DNA of 8,989 nt, taken from contig JAPYMU010000078.1 in assembly GCA_028286165.1 (NCBI GenBank), positions 1 to 8,989 on the forward strand, read 5' to 3'. The DNA comes from Spongiicolonus versatilis (lineage in GTDB: Bacteria > Pseudomonadota > Gammaproteobacteria > Arenicellales > Spongiicolonaceae). Position 1 is the first letter of the stretch. Each line of letters starts with the position of its first letter. Below the pieces are notes generated by a model that did not search any database, was not told where the DNA came from, and saw nothing but the letters and a program-made list of their open reading frames with translations. Below, in pieces: positions 1 through 5,848 of the stretch. A program made the position numbers and the translations under genes.

Positions 1-190
1 TCCCTTTGTTATTCCTGCGGGTCGCATTTTTCATAATTTTCTCCAACTCCTTTTTCAGTTCCTCCGCAAGTTTACGCCCAGCTTCTCTCCCGGGCGAAAT
101 GGGCGGCTGATGTTCACGGGGCCCAAACCCCGAAACATACCCTTCCATGGCATCATCTTTGCCATGAAAGATTTTTTGAAGATTAGTCAT
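1..190 (-). CDS. Small charged protein of unknown function, C terminus beyond the left edge
   Basis: An open frame starts with ATG at 190-188 and stays open for 63 codons to the window edge, so only the N-terminal part is visible. It begins MTNLQKIFHGKDDAMEGYV and continues through a Gly/Pro-rich stretch (about residues 20-35) into a strongly charged segment rich in Lys and Glu (about 36-55) that looks helical. I see no signal peptide or membrane segment. The start is well supported: GGAGG lies 8 nt upstream, and the gene begins 20 nt after the stop of the Ntn-hydrolase-like gene on the same strand. The two are therefore almost certainly one transcript. I do not recognise the family. The lysine-rich tail suggests a binding or adaptor role for the upstream protein, but this is only inference from position. 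Confidence 0.72.
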   Translation of the reverse strand, partial: MTNLQKIFHGKDDAMEGYVSGFGPREHQPPISPGREAGRKLAEELKKELEKIMKNATRRNNKG

Positions 191-198
191 CTTTCAGT

Positions 199-203
199 CC
201 TCC
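199..203 (-). promoter_or_regulatory. Strong Shine-Dalgarno site of the small downstream gene
   Basis: Read on the minus strand this is GGAGG, 8 nt before the ATG at 190. It lies in the 20-nt gap after the preceding stop codon and decides the start of the small gene. No comparable site precedes argE, mnmE or argS in this window. Confidence 0.7.
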
Positions 204-210
204 AGTTGTG

Positions 211-1458
211 TTACGCACCAAGGCGCGGGTTGAGCGATGGGTCGAAATACTGTTTTCGTTTAATCCAAACGAAACCATCGCCCTTAGTAATAATTGCGAC
301 GTCAATAGGCCCGCCGACAGTCTCAGGCCCAGGCGTAATCCTCTCCATGAACTTCGTCAAGTTCACGAGAATTTCAGCCACAGAAGCCATCTCGTCCTTT
401 GGGAAAGAGGGCATCATTCGGAGGACGCTCCTCCAATAGACCTCTTTCTCCATTTCCCATTTGTGGAATAATTTTTTTTCCACGAATTCTTGAACTTTTG
501 AGTTCATTTTTTGTTTGACCTCATCCGAGATTTTGGGCGCGCTTTCTCCGAGTATATCCAAAATCCAAGTAACTGTCTCGGAGAACAGCTCTTCGGTCGA
601 ATCGCGCATGTAGTCGAGACGTTTGGGATGGATTCCTTCCATAAACAATCTCAGAATTTCTATTTGCGCAAAAGGACAAATTATCTCGCCATCAGTAGCC
701 ACTTCGTGTGCAACCTCCGGAGAGAACTGGATATGATTTTCAATCATACCCTTCATTTGATATGCGTGAATAGCCGGCATGACTTCCTGCTGTCCAAAAC
801 CGGCAAAAACAATTCCGGAGTTTCCTGATAGGGGGAAGTAGCCCCTACGTAACATCTCAACCCCAATTAATTGGAGTTTCTCATTTGCATCATCTGAAAT
901 TGGGAAATCATGAAATGCCCTACCCACGGCCTCGCTGATGAGGGCGGAGAATTTCTCGAGAATTTGATTAAACCTGACGTCGCTGACAGGCACAAGGCCA
1001 GGCTGTTTGCGGACAAATTCCAAAAAATCACTCACGCTTTTATCAATAAAGCGAGCAGTATCTTCTCCATGTTTCAGGACTTCAGTATATATGCGCTTCT
1101 TGATGTCGTCATAGTGCAACTCGAGAATATCCCGGATATTCTCGTTCTGAGCACTGCGGGGAAACAGTTTCCGGCTTCCGCCCAAGAATTTAAGGAAATT
1201 CTCGGCGTGCTTCCCGACGGTCGGGAATTTTTTCTTTCCGTGTTCACGTCGATACTCCTTAATAATCGTCTCCCAAGGAACACCAATAAAATTAGCGTTC
1301 CCATACACCATTACGCCCACGGGGTCAGAATGGGAAAGTTGAAAAAGTTTGTCGGCAGACGAGTAAATCTTCCCGCCCCTACCACGACCAATTGTAGCAG
1401 CACTGTCCGCAGCCAGCGCCACGCCAATACGGTTCAAAATTGCCACTTCAGCAGTCAT
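211..1458 (-). CDS. Ntn-hydrolase-like (proteasome/HslV-type) protein, unrecognised family
   Basis: The 415-residue product begins MTAEVAILNRIGVALAADSA. If the initiator Met is removed, Thr becomes residue 1 and the Asp of the AADS motif falls at mature position 17, as in proteasome beta subunits and HslV (Thr1, Asp17, Lys33). The Lys33 equivalent could be mature K36 (in ADKLFQL) or K29 (in GGKIY). A hydrophobic VGVMVYGNA strand follows (47-55). SGIVFAGFG (214-222) and GGPIDVAIITKGDGF (382-396) look like later core strands, with mostly helical charged segments between (about 62-205 and 225-375). At 415 residues it is about twice the size of HslV, and it does not read like Anbu. The protein appears cytoplasmic. 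A GTG- or ATG-type start seven codons upstream (MCYRILAM) is unlikely because it overlaps the -10 box. Peptidase or amidase activity is inferred from the N terminus; the substrate is unknown. GC content is lower than in the neighbouring housekeeping genes. Confidence 0.75.
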   Translation of the reverse strand: MTAEVAILNRIGVALAADSAATIGRGRGGKIYSSADKLFQLSHSDPVGVMVYGNANFIGVPWETIIKEYRREHGKKKFPTVGKHAENFLKFLGGSRKLFPRSAQNENIRDILELHYDDIKKRIYTEVLKHGEDTARFIDKSVSDFLEFVRKQPGLVPVSDVRFNQILEKFSALISEAVGRAFHDFPISDDANEKLQLIGVEMLRRGYFPLSGNSGIVFAGFGQQEVMPAIHAYQMKGMIENHIQFSPEVAHEVATDGEIICPFAQIEILRLFMEGIHPKRLDYMRDSTEELFSETVTWILDILGESAPKISDEVKQKMNSKVQEFVEKKLFHKWEMEKEVYWRSVLRMMPSFPKDEMASVAEILVNLTKFMERITPGPETVGGPIDVAIITKGDGFVWIKRKQYFDPSLNPRLGA

Positions 1459-1467
1459 GGCGAGAAT

Positions 1468-1495
1468 TCTATAACACAAAACAGCACCATGTCAA
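1468..1495 (-). promoter_or_regulatory. Sigma70-type promoter, extended -10, probably giving a leaderless mRNA
   Basis: On the minus strand, a perfect TTGACA (-35) at 1495-1490 and TATAGA (-10) at 1473-1468 are separated by 16 bp. TG stands one base before the -10, making it an extended -10. Only 9 nt separate the -10 from the ATG at 1458. Transcription starting 6-8 nt past the -10 would begin 1-4 nt before the start codon. No Shine-Dalgarno sequence fits in that space, so translation would be leaderless. Confidence 0.7.
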
Positions 1496-1509
1496 CCCCC
1501 CCCTTTTTT
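1496..1509. repeat. Homopolymer pair C8T6 abutting the -35 box
   Basis: Eight C (1496-1503) are followed by six T (1504-1509). On the minus strand this reads A6G8, directly touching the -35 hexamer. A G8 run is prone to length changes. Being upstream of the -35, such changes would shift upstream contacts but not the -35/-10 spacing. Confidence 0.6.
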
Positions 1510-1666
1510 GATGCCGCCTCATTCTGGCCAACAGGGGTCATTGTCGGGGCCACCAATTGGCCGCAGGGTCAGGCAACCCCCAGCACGGTACCCTTGATAA
1601 AGAGCGGCACGGCCGGCGCCAAACGAGACTTGCCTCCACACCGCAATTTTACCAATATGGCGGAGT
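1510..1666. other. Non-coding stretch of the accessory segment
   Basis: I see no convincing gene between the promoter of the Ntn-like gene and the structured RNA candidate. Short frames exist on both strands, but none has a start with a supported ribosome binding site. It holds CCAATTGG at 1553-1560 and, at 1529-1535, CAACAGG. The latter is the reverse complement of 1706-1712 inside the structured RNA candidate, so a minus-strand transcript of this stretch could pair with that RNA. Together with 1667-1864 it makes up the roughly 370-bp gene-free region. Confidence 0.5.
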
Positions 1667-1741
1667 GCGGGATTTCATAATGGGGTCACAACCCCCTGTG
1701 GTTCTCCTGTTGTGAAAAAAGCCATAGGGCTGAAATCCCGC
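1667..1741 (-). ncRNA. Nested-stem structured RNA candidate, C4/CI-type phage antisense RNA-like
   Basis: Two nested perfect inverted repeats are visible. The outer pair is an 11-bp GCGGGATTTCA/TGAAATCCCGC (1667-1677 with 1731-1741). The inner pair is a 7-bp TCACAAC/GTTGTGA (1686-1692 with 1709-1715). On the minus strand a small AGCC-CTAT-GGCT hairpin (1731-1720) can stand beside the inner stem, giving a three-way junction. An alternative GGGGT/ACCCC hairpin (1682-1686 with 1691-1695) competes with the inner stem. The arrangement, and the GGATTTCAGCCCTATGGC-type sequence, recall the C4 antisense RNAs of P1/P7-like prophages and the CI RNA of P4. That identification is from memory and not verified. 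Strand is chosen from that resemblance. A plain repeat element is the alternative. Confidence 0.5.
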
Positions 1742-1747
1742 GCACTT

Positions 1748-1787
1748 GGAAGCCGGTATGTCTCCAGCATGCCGGCTTCCTTTTTTT
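1748..1787 (+). terminator. Strong intrinsic terminator on the plus strand
   Basis: Arms 1748-1760 and 1768-1780 form a 13-bp stem (GGAAGCCGGTATG with CATGCCGGCTTCC, one T-G wobble) around a 7-nt loop. Seven T follow at 1781-1787. The T run exists only for plus-strand transcription. No plus-strand gene precedes it in the window, so the transcript it ends is either non-coding or has lost its gene. It would also shield argE from upstream read-through. Confidence 0.75.
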
Positions 1788-1812
1788 CCGCCGGGCGGGA
1801 GTCCGGGGAAGT

Positions 1813-1841
1813 TTGACCCCGCCCCCGCCAACGGTTAGATT
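1813..1841 (+). promoter_or_regulatory. Probable promoter of argE
   Basis: TTGACC at 1813-1818 and TAGATT at 1836-1841 are separated by exactly 17 bp. They match the sigma70 consensus at 5 of 6 and 4 of 6 positions. Transcription would start near 1848, leaving a leader of about 16 nt before the ATG at 1865. No Shine-Dalgarno sequence is visible in it. Confidence 0.45.
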
Positions 1842-1864
1842 GCCACCAACACCCGGCGCCGCAC

Positions 1865-2760
1865 ATGAAACACCCCGACACCCACGACTGGATAAAACGC
1901 CTGGTGCGCTACGACACCACCAGCCGCAACTCCAACCTGGATTTAATCCAGTGCATCGCCGACTATCTGGACCGCCTCGGCCTGCGGCCTGCGCTGACTT
2001 ACAACGACGAGCGCACCAAGGCGAATTTATTTGCCACCATCGGTGACGCCGGGGCGCCGGGCATTGTTTTGTCGGGGCATACCGATGTGGTGCCGGTGGA
2101 CGGGCAGGACTGGCATTCGGATCCGTGGCAGGTGGCGGCGCGTGACGGGAAAATTTTCGGGCGCGGCGTGTGCGACATGAAAAGTTTTGTCGCCGTTTGC
2201 CTGGCGCAGGCACCGGACATGGCGGCGCGCAAATTAAAACAGCCGCTGCACTTTGCTTTTTCCTACGACGAAGAGATTGGCTGCGTCGGCGTGCGCGGTT
2301 TAATCGCCGAATCATCAGCGGCGGCGTCACCCTCAACATTGTGCCGGAGGAATGCTTTTTTGATTTTGAGTTTCGCTATGTCCCCGGCGCCGGCGCGCAG
2401 GATTTATTTGCCGAGTTGCGCGCGTTTATGGAGGGTGAAGTTCTGCCGGAAATGCGCGCGGTGCATCCGGGGTGCGCGGTCACGTTTGAACGGTTGTCGC
2501 AGTTCCCCGGCCTCCACACCGACGACGGCCACGCCATCGCCCGGCTCAGCATGCAACTCGGCGGCGGCGGTGATGCCGGCCCCGGCAAGGTGAGTTTCGG
2601 CACCGAGGCCGGGCTGTTTTCCGAAATTGGAATTCCATCCGTGGTCTGCGGCCCGGGCAGCATCAATCAGGCGCACAAGCCGGACGAGTTCATCACTCTG
2701 GAGCAAATCGCGCAATGCGAAAAATTTATCGCCGGCGTTACCGACTCGGCGACTCGGTGA
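1865..2760 (+). pseudogene. argE: Acetylornithine deacetylase (M20 family), internal deletion and frame change
   Basis: ArgE removes the acetyl group from N2-acetylornithine in arginine synthesis. The N-terminal 149 codons from ATG 1865 read as a good proteobacterial ArgE: GHTDVVPVDG (metal His72), GRGVCDMK (metal Asp104) and SYDEEIGCVGVRGLIAE (Glu136/137). At about 2310 the sequence jumps, in another frame, to IISGGVTLNIVPEECFFDFEFRY and continues to TGA at 2758-2760, including SINQAHKPDEF with the last metal His. About 298 codons remain against roughly 385 in the family. Some 85 codons are missing, carrying the GEPT Glu ligand and the start of the dimerisation (lid) domain. Translation through the junction leaves the frame and stops at 2593. 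The gene should be non-functional unless the deletion is an assembly error. Its 3' end converges on the exported-protein gene with a 9-bp gap. Confidence 0.85.
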
Positions 2761-2769
2761 AGTCACCTC

Positions 2770-3387
2770 TTAGTTAAGCCGGTGGCACATGGATTCCAGC
2801 GGGAACCACAGCCGCGCCCCGTTCACCGCGCGCAAATATAAATTCGCGCCGTCCATTCCCACAATCACATCCGCCGCCGGGTCGGGCGCGCTGAGGCCGC
2901 CGGCCGCATTGCCGGGGAGGCCGGCCGCATCGCGCACCGCCTCCACCTGCTGTCCGCTGTCAAGGTCAAGCGCAAAACCGGGTTTGATGCGAATCGGCGC
3001 CAGACGGCGCGGCGCGTAGCCGTCGTCCACGCGGCCGTATAACACCGCCCCGGCAATCACCAGCGGCCGCACGCCGTCCGCCTCCGGCTGCTCCCAGTCC
3101 AGCAGAAGTTTTCCGCGCGTGTTGCGGTTGGTGGCGACCACGGCGATGCCGAGGGGCGGGCGGCCGGGGCCGAAAGAAAAAATTCCCTTTTGCGCGGCCA
3201 AAAACTCGTTGCGCGTGAACCGCTCCTCGGCCACCGGCACGTACAAATCCGGCTCGCGCAAAAAACGTTTGTTCATCAGGCTGTGGAATTCATCGTAGAC
3301 CACGGTGCAGTCAAAGTAGCCGCCGCGCGCATCGGCGGCGAGGCCGGCGGCCGCCGCAACCATCACCAACAGCAAAGTCTTTTTCAT
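2770..3387 (-). CDS. Exported protein of unknown function, last gene of the argS operon
   Basis: The 205-residue product starts MKKTLLLVMVAAAAGLAADA, a classic Sec signal peptide with a likely cut after ADA at residue 20. There is no lipobox, so it should be a soluble periplasmic protein. The mature part starts RGGYFDCTVVYDEFHSLMNK and ends with SMCHRLN. It therefore has two Cys, near either end, that could form a disulfide. The middle looks like beta-strands (GIAVVATNRNTRGKLLLDW; LVIAGAVLYGRVDDGY). I do not recognise the family. ATG at 3387 is preferred over a GTG three codons upstream because it begins the Lys-Lys-hydrophobic signal. It follows rsmA by 18 nt on the same strand, so it is probably co-transcribed. 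Confidence 0.75.
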   Translation of the reverse strand: MKKTLLLVMVAAAAGLAADARGGYFDCTVVYDEFHSLMNKRFLREPDLYVPVAEERFTRNEFLAAQKGIFSFGPGRPPLGIAVVATNRNTRGKLLLDWEQPEADGVRPLVIAGAVLYGRVDDGYAPRRLAPIRIKPGFALDLDSGQQVEAVRDAAGLPGNAAGGLSAPDPAADVIVGMDGANLYLRAVNGARLWFPLESMCHRLN

Positions 3388-3405
3388 CCCGCGCACCGCC
3401 GCGCA

Positions 3406-4188
3406 TTATAGCCGCCCGGCGGCGTTGGCGAGCGCGGCGAAGTCGGTGATGGTCAACTCCCCGGGGCGGCGCGCGCCGTCCACCGCCGCCGCCGCAAACT
3501 CCGCCGCGCCGCACACCCCGGCCAGCGCGCGGCGCAAAGTCTTTCGCCGCGCCGAAAATGCGCGCCGCACCACCTCGGCAAACAATGCATCATCCTGCAC
3601 CTCGGCCGCGGGAGTTGCGCGCGGCCGCGCTGCAATCAGCGTGGACTTCACCTTCGGCGGCGGCGTGAACGCACCGGGGCCGACGGTGAATAGCGGCGCC
3701 ACCTCGCAGCGCAGCCCGAACATCACCGTCAGCCGCCCGTAGTCGGCATCGCCCGGCGCCGCGCACAAACGCCGCGCCACTTCAAACTGCACCATAAAGC
3801 ACATGTCGCGCAGGCAGCGCAGCCGCGCGCAGGTGAACAGCAGCGGCGTCGCGATGTTGTACGGCAGGTTGCCGGCCACGCGCAGCAACCCGCGCTCGGC
3901 GGCCAGCGCGGCGTAGTCAAAGTGCAGCGCATCGGCATGGTGAACCACCACTTGCGCAGGCTGGTTTTGGGCGGCGCGCAAAAAGTCCACCATGTCACGG
4001 TCCACCTCCACCGCATCCAGCCTCGCCACCAGCGGTGCCAGCATCGCGGTCAACGCTCCGCGCCCCGGGCCAATCTCCACCAGCGCATCATCACGGCGCG
4101 GGGCGATGTGGTCCACGATTCGCTGCAGCACCGCGCGGTCGTGCAGAAAGTGCTGGCCGAAACGCCGCCGCGGGCGCGGTTGCAGCAT
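3406..4188 (-). CDS. rsmA: 16S rRNA (adenine(1518)-N6/adenine(1519)-N6) dimethyltransferase RsmA
   Basis: RsmA (KsgA) uses S-adenosylmethionine to dimethylate two adjacent adenines in the 3' hairpin of 16S rRNA, a late 30S maturation step. The 260-residue protein shows the family in order: RRRFGQHFLHD at the N terminus, the SAM-binding VEIGPGRGALT (37-47), acidic VEVDRD (60-65), the catalytic NLPYNIATPLLF (107-118), FTPPPKVKSTL (174-184) and the C-terminal FSARRKTLRRAL (211-222). Length is normal. ATG at 4188 lies 5 nt after the pdxA stop. A TTG at 4197 overlapping that stop (TTGA) is an alternative that would add three residues. Coupling to pdxA is usual in gammaproteobacteria. Confidence 0.95.
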   Translation of the reverse strand: MLQPRPRRRFGQHFLHDRAVLQRIVDHIAPRRDDALVEIGPGRGALTAMLAPLVARLDAVEVDRDMVDFLRAAQNQPAQVVVHHADALHFDYAALAAERGLLRVAGNLPYNIATPLLFTCARLRCLRDMCFMVQFEVARRLCAAPGDADYGRLTVMFGLRCEVAPLFTVGPGAFTPPPKVKSTLIAARPRATPAAEVQDDALFAEVVRRAFSARRKTLRRALAGVCGAAEFAAAAVDGARRPGELTITDFAALANAAGRL

Positions 4189-4193
4189 TGCAG

Positions 4194-5183
4194 TCAACGC
4201 ACGGCCCGCGCCATGGCAACAGCGGTGTCCACCGCCGCGCGCATGCTGCCGCCATCAATGCCGGCGCCGCCGGCGAGGGGCAGCGCGGTGCCGTGGTCCA
4301 CCGAAGTGCGGATGATGGGCAGGCCGAGGGTCACATTGGCGGCGCGGCCGAAGTCGGCGTGCTTAAGTACCGGCAATCCCTGGTCGTGAAACATCGCCAG
4401 CGTCACGTCGGCATCGGCGAGTCGCGCCGGGGTAAACGCAGTATCGGCCGGCAGCGGTCCATGCACGGCAATGCCGCGCGCCGCCATGGCCTGCACCGCC
4501 GGGGCAATCATGTCGCGCTCCTCGTCGCCGAAGCGGCCGCCTTCGCCGGCGTGGGGGTTGAGTCCGCACACGCTGATGCGCGGCCGCGCGATGCCGAATT
4601 TTGCGCGCAACTCACGGTGCAGAATTTCCATGATGTCGCACAACCGCCCAAGGCTGAGCGCGGCGGCGACTTCCCTGAGCGGCAGGTGGGTGGTCGCGAG
4701 GGCAACGCGGAAACTTCCGCACAACAGCATCACCGGCAGCGGCGCGCCGCATCTGGCGGCGATGTATTCGGTGTGGCCGCTGAAGTCGCGGCCGGCGCGG
4801 TTGATGGTTTCCTTGTGCAGCGGCCCGGTGACCATGGCGTCAAACTCGCCGCCGAGGCACAAGTCCACCGCGCGGTCCACCGCGCTGAGCACGTAGCCAG
4901 CATTCGCCGGGTCGGGAACGCCGCACTTCTCGCGCGCCGCAAGTTTCACCGCCGCAACTTGCAACGTGCCGGCCCGGTGCGGCGCGCCGTCCCAGTCGCG
5001 CACCGCCAGGGGCCGGCCGCGCAACTTTGCACGTCGCAGCAGCAGTTGCGGATCCGCCGCCGCCGCCAGACAACCGCCAAACTCGCGCTGCGCAAGTTCC
5101 ACCGCCAGGTCGGGACCCACACCGGCCGGCTCGCCGGGAGTCACAATGAGGGCCGGAAAATTGCGCTGTGTGCGGCCGCTCAT
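4194..5183 (-). CDS. pdxA: 4-hydroxythreonine-4-phosphate dehydrogenase PdxA
   Basis: PdxA oxidises 4-phosphohydroxy-L-threonine with NAD, giving the aminoacetone phosphate precursor that PdxJ uses to make pyridoxine 5'-phosphate in DXP-dependent vitamin B6 synthesis. The 329-residue length is typical. Visible signatures are VTPGEPAGVGPDL (14-26), MVTGPLHKETINRAG (117-131), SGHTEYIAARCGAPL (136-149), GLNPHAGEGG (207-216), AMFHDQGLPVLKHADFG (263-279) and IIRTSVDHGTAL (290-301). The three metal-binding His appear to be H137, H211 and H266. The ATG overlaps the stop of the SPOR gene by 4 nt (ATGA), so translation is probably coupled. In many gammaproteobacteria pdxA follows surA; here it follows the SPOR gene instead. 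Confidence 0.95.
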   Translation of the reverse strand: MSGRTQRNFPALIVTPGEPAGVGPDLAVELAQREFGGCLAAAADPQLLLRRAKLRGRPLAVRDWDGAPHRAGTLQVAAVKLAAREKCGVPDPANAGYVLSAVDRAVDLCLGGEFDAMVTGPLHKETINRAGRDFSGHTEYIAARCGAPLPVMLLCGSFRVALATTHLPLREVAAALSLGRLCDIMEILHRELRAKFGIARPRISVCGLNPHAGEGGRFGDEERDMIAPAVQAMAARGIAVHGPLPADTAFTPARLADADVTLAMFHDQGLPVLKHADFGRAANVTLGLPIIRTSVDHGTALPLAGGAGIDGGSMRAAVDTAVAMARAVR

Positions 5184-5848
5184 CCCCGGCGCGGCGTCAC
5201 TTTAAGTTTCATCGCGCGGATGCCGAGTTCCTGCAGCCGGCGGTTGGCCTTGCGCAGTTGCGACAGTTCCCGGAACGGCCCCAGCCGCACCCGGTAAAAC
5301 GTGCCGCGGCCTTCAATGGTGACTTTCTGCACCACCGCTTCCACCCCGGCCAACGCCAGCCGCGCGCGCATGCCCTCGGCGTCTTTTTGCAGCGGGAACG
5401 ACGCGGCCTGCAGCATGTAAACCGCCGGCCCGGCGGGTTTGGGTTCGGGCTCAATAATCACCGGCTTTCTTGCGGCGGTGGTTTTTGGCGCCGGCTGCAG
5501 CGGCGGTTTTTCCACCGGCGGCGCGAGGACGGCCGGCGTTTGCGGCTCCTCCCCGGCGCCTTCCGGCAGCACCTGTTCAATCTCCGGCAGGATGGTGTAG
5601 AAATCAAACTGCGGTTTTTCGGCGGCCGGCGGAGTGGATGAGGGCGGCGGCGGCGATGCCGATTCTTTTTTGCCGGCGTCGCTCAGCAAATCGCGGATGC
5701 CGGGGCCGATGGGCGAGCGCGCATCGCTGAGGCCGAAATACAGCGACGCGCCGAGGGCGCCGACCACCATGCCGGTGAACAGCATGCCGAGTCCGGAGCC
5801 GCCGCCGCGCCGCTCGCCGGCCGGGCGGGATTTTCTCCTGCGCGGCAT
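5180..5848 (-). CDS. SPOR-domain, single-span inner-membrane protein (FtsN-like)
   Basis: The 222-residue protein has a basic cytoplasmic N terminus (MPRRRKSRPAGERR), one membrane segment (about 20-40) and a long Pro/Ala-rich periplasmic linker. FDFYTILPEIE sits at 81-91, a motif I associate with SPOR proteins beside argS in gammaproteobacteria. A C-terminal SPOR domain spans about 141-217 (YMLQAASFPLQKDAEGMRA; FYRVRLGPFRELSQL). SPOR domains bind glycan strands stripped of stem peptides at the septum, so a role in cell division is likely. Whether it is the essential FtsN or another SPOR protein cannot be settled from sequence. Its ATG shares one base with the argS stop (TAATG), and its own stop overlaps pdxA by 4 nt. 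Confidence 0.9.
   Translation of the reverse strand: MPRRRKSRPAGERRGGGSGLGMLFTGMVVGALGASLYFGLSDARSPIGPGIRDLLSDAGKKESASPPPPSSTPPAAEKPQFDFYTILPEIEQVLPEGAGEEPQTPAVLAPPVEKPPLQPAPKTTAARKPVIIEPEPKPAGPAVYMLQAASFPLQKDAEGMRARLALAGVEAVVQKVTIEGRGTFYRVRLGPFRELSQLRKANRRLQELGIRAMKLKVTPRRG

Noticed and set aside
1459..1479. Seven-codon N-terminal extension (MCYRILA) of the Ntn-like protein
   Set aside because: It overlaps the -10 box and would bury the Thr nucleophile; the internal ATG fits promoter and family better.
1489..1680. 63-codon plus-strand frame starting ATG at 1489
   Set aside because: Its start lies inside the minus-strand promoter, it has no ribosome binding site, its protein resembles nothing I know, and it overlaps the structured RNA candidate.
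1686..2339. Long minus-strand frame opposite argE and the intergenic region
   Set aside because: Arg/Pro/Ala-rich low-complexity shadow of a GC-rich gene, with no recognisable motif.
2756..2767. GGTGA/TCACC inverted repeat between argE and the convergent operon
   Set aside because: The stem is short with almost no loop and no T run on either strand, so it is not a convincing terminator.
3405..3410. Perfect TATAAT on the minus strand ahead of the exported-protein gene
   Set aside because: It overlaps the rsmA stop codon and no -35 element is found at the right distance; probably chance, though an internal promoter is not excluded.
4035..5297. 420-codon plus-strand frame opposite pdxA
   Set aside because: Antisense shadow: pdxA on the other strand has all its signatures, and this translation is His/Arg/Ala-rich without motifs.
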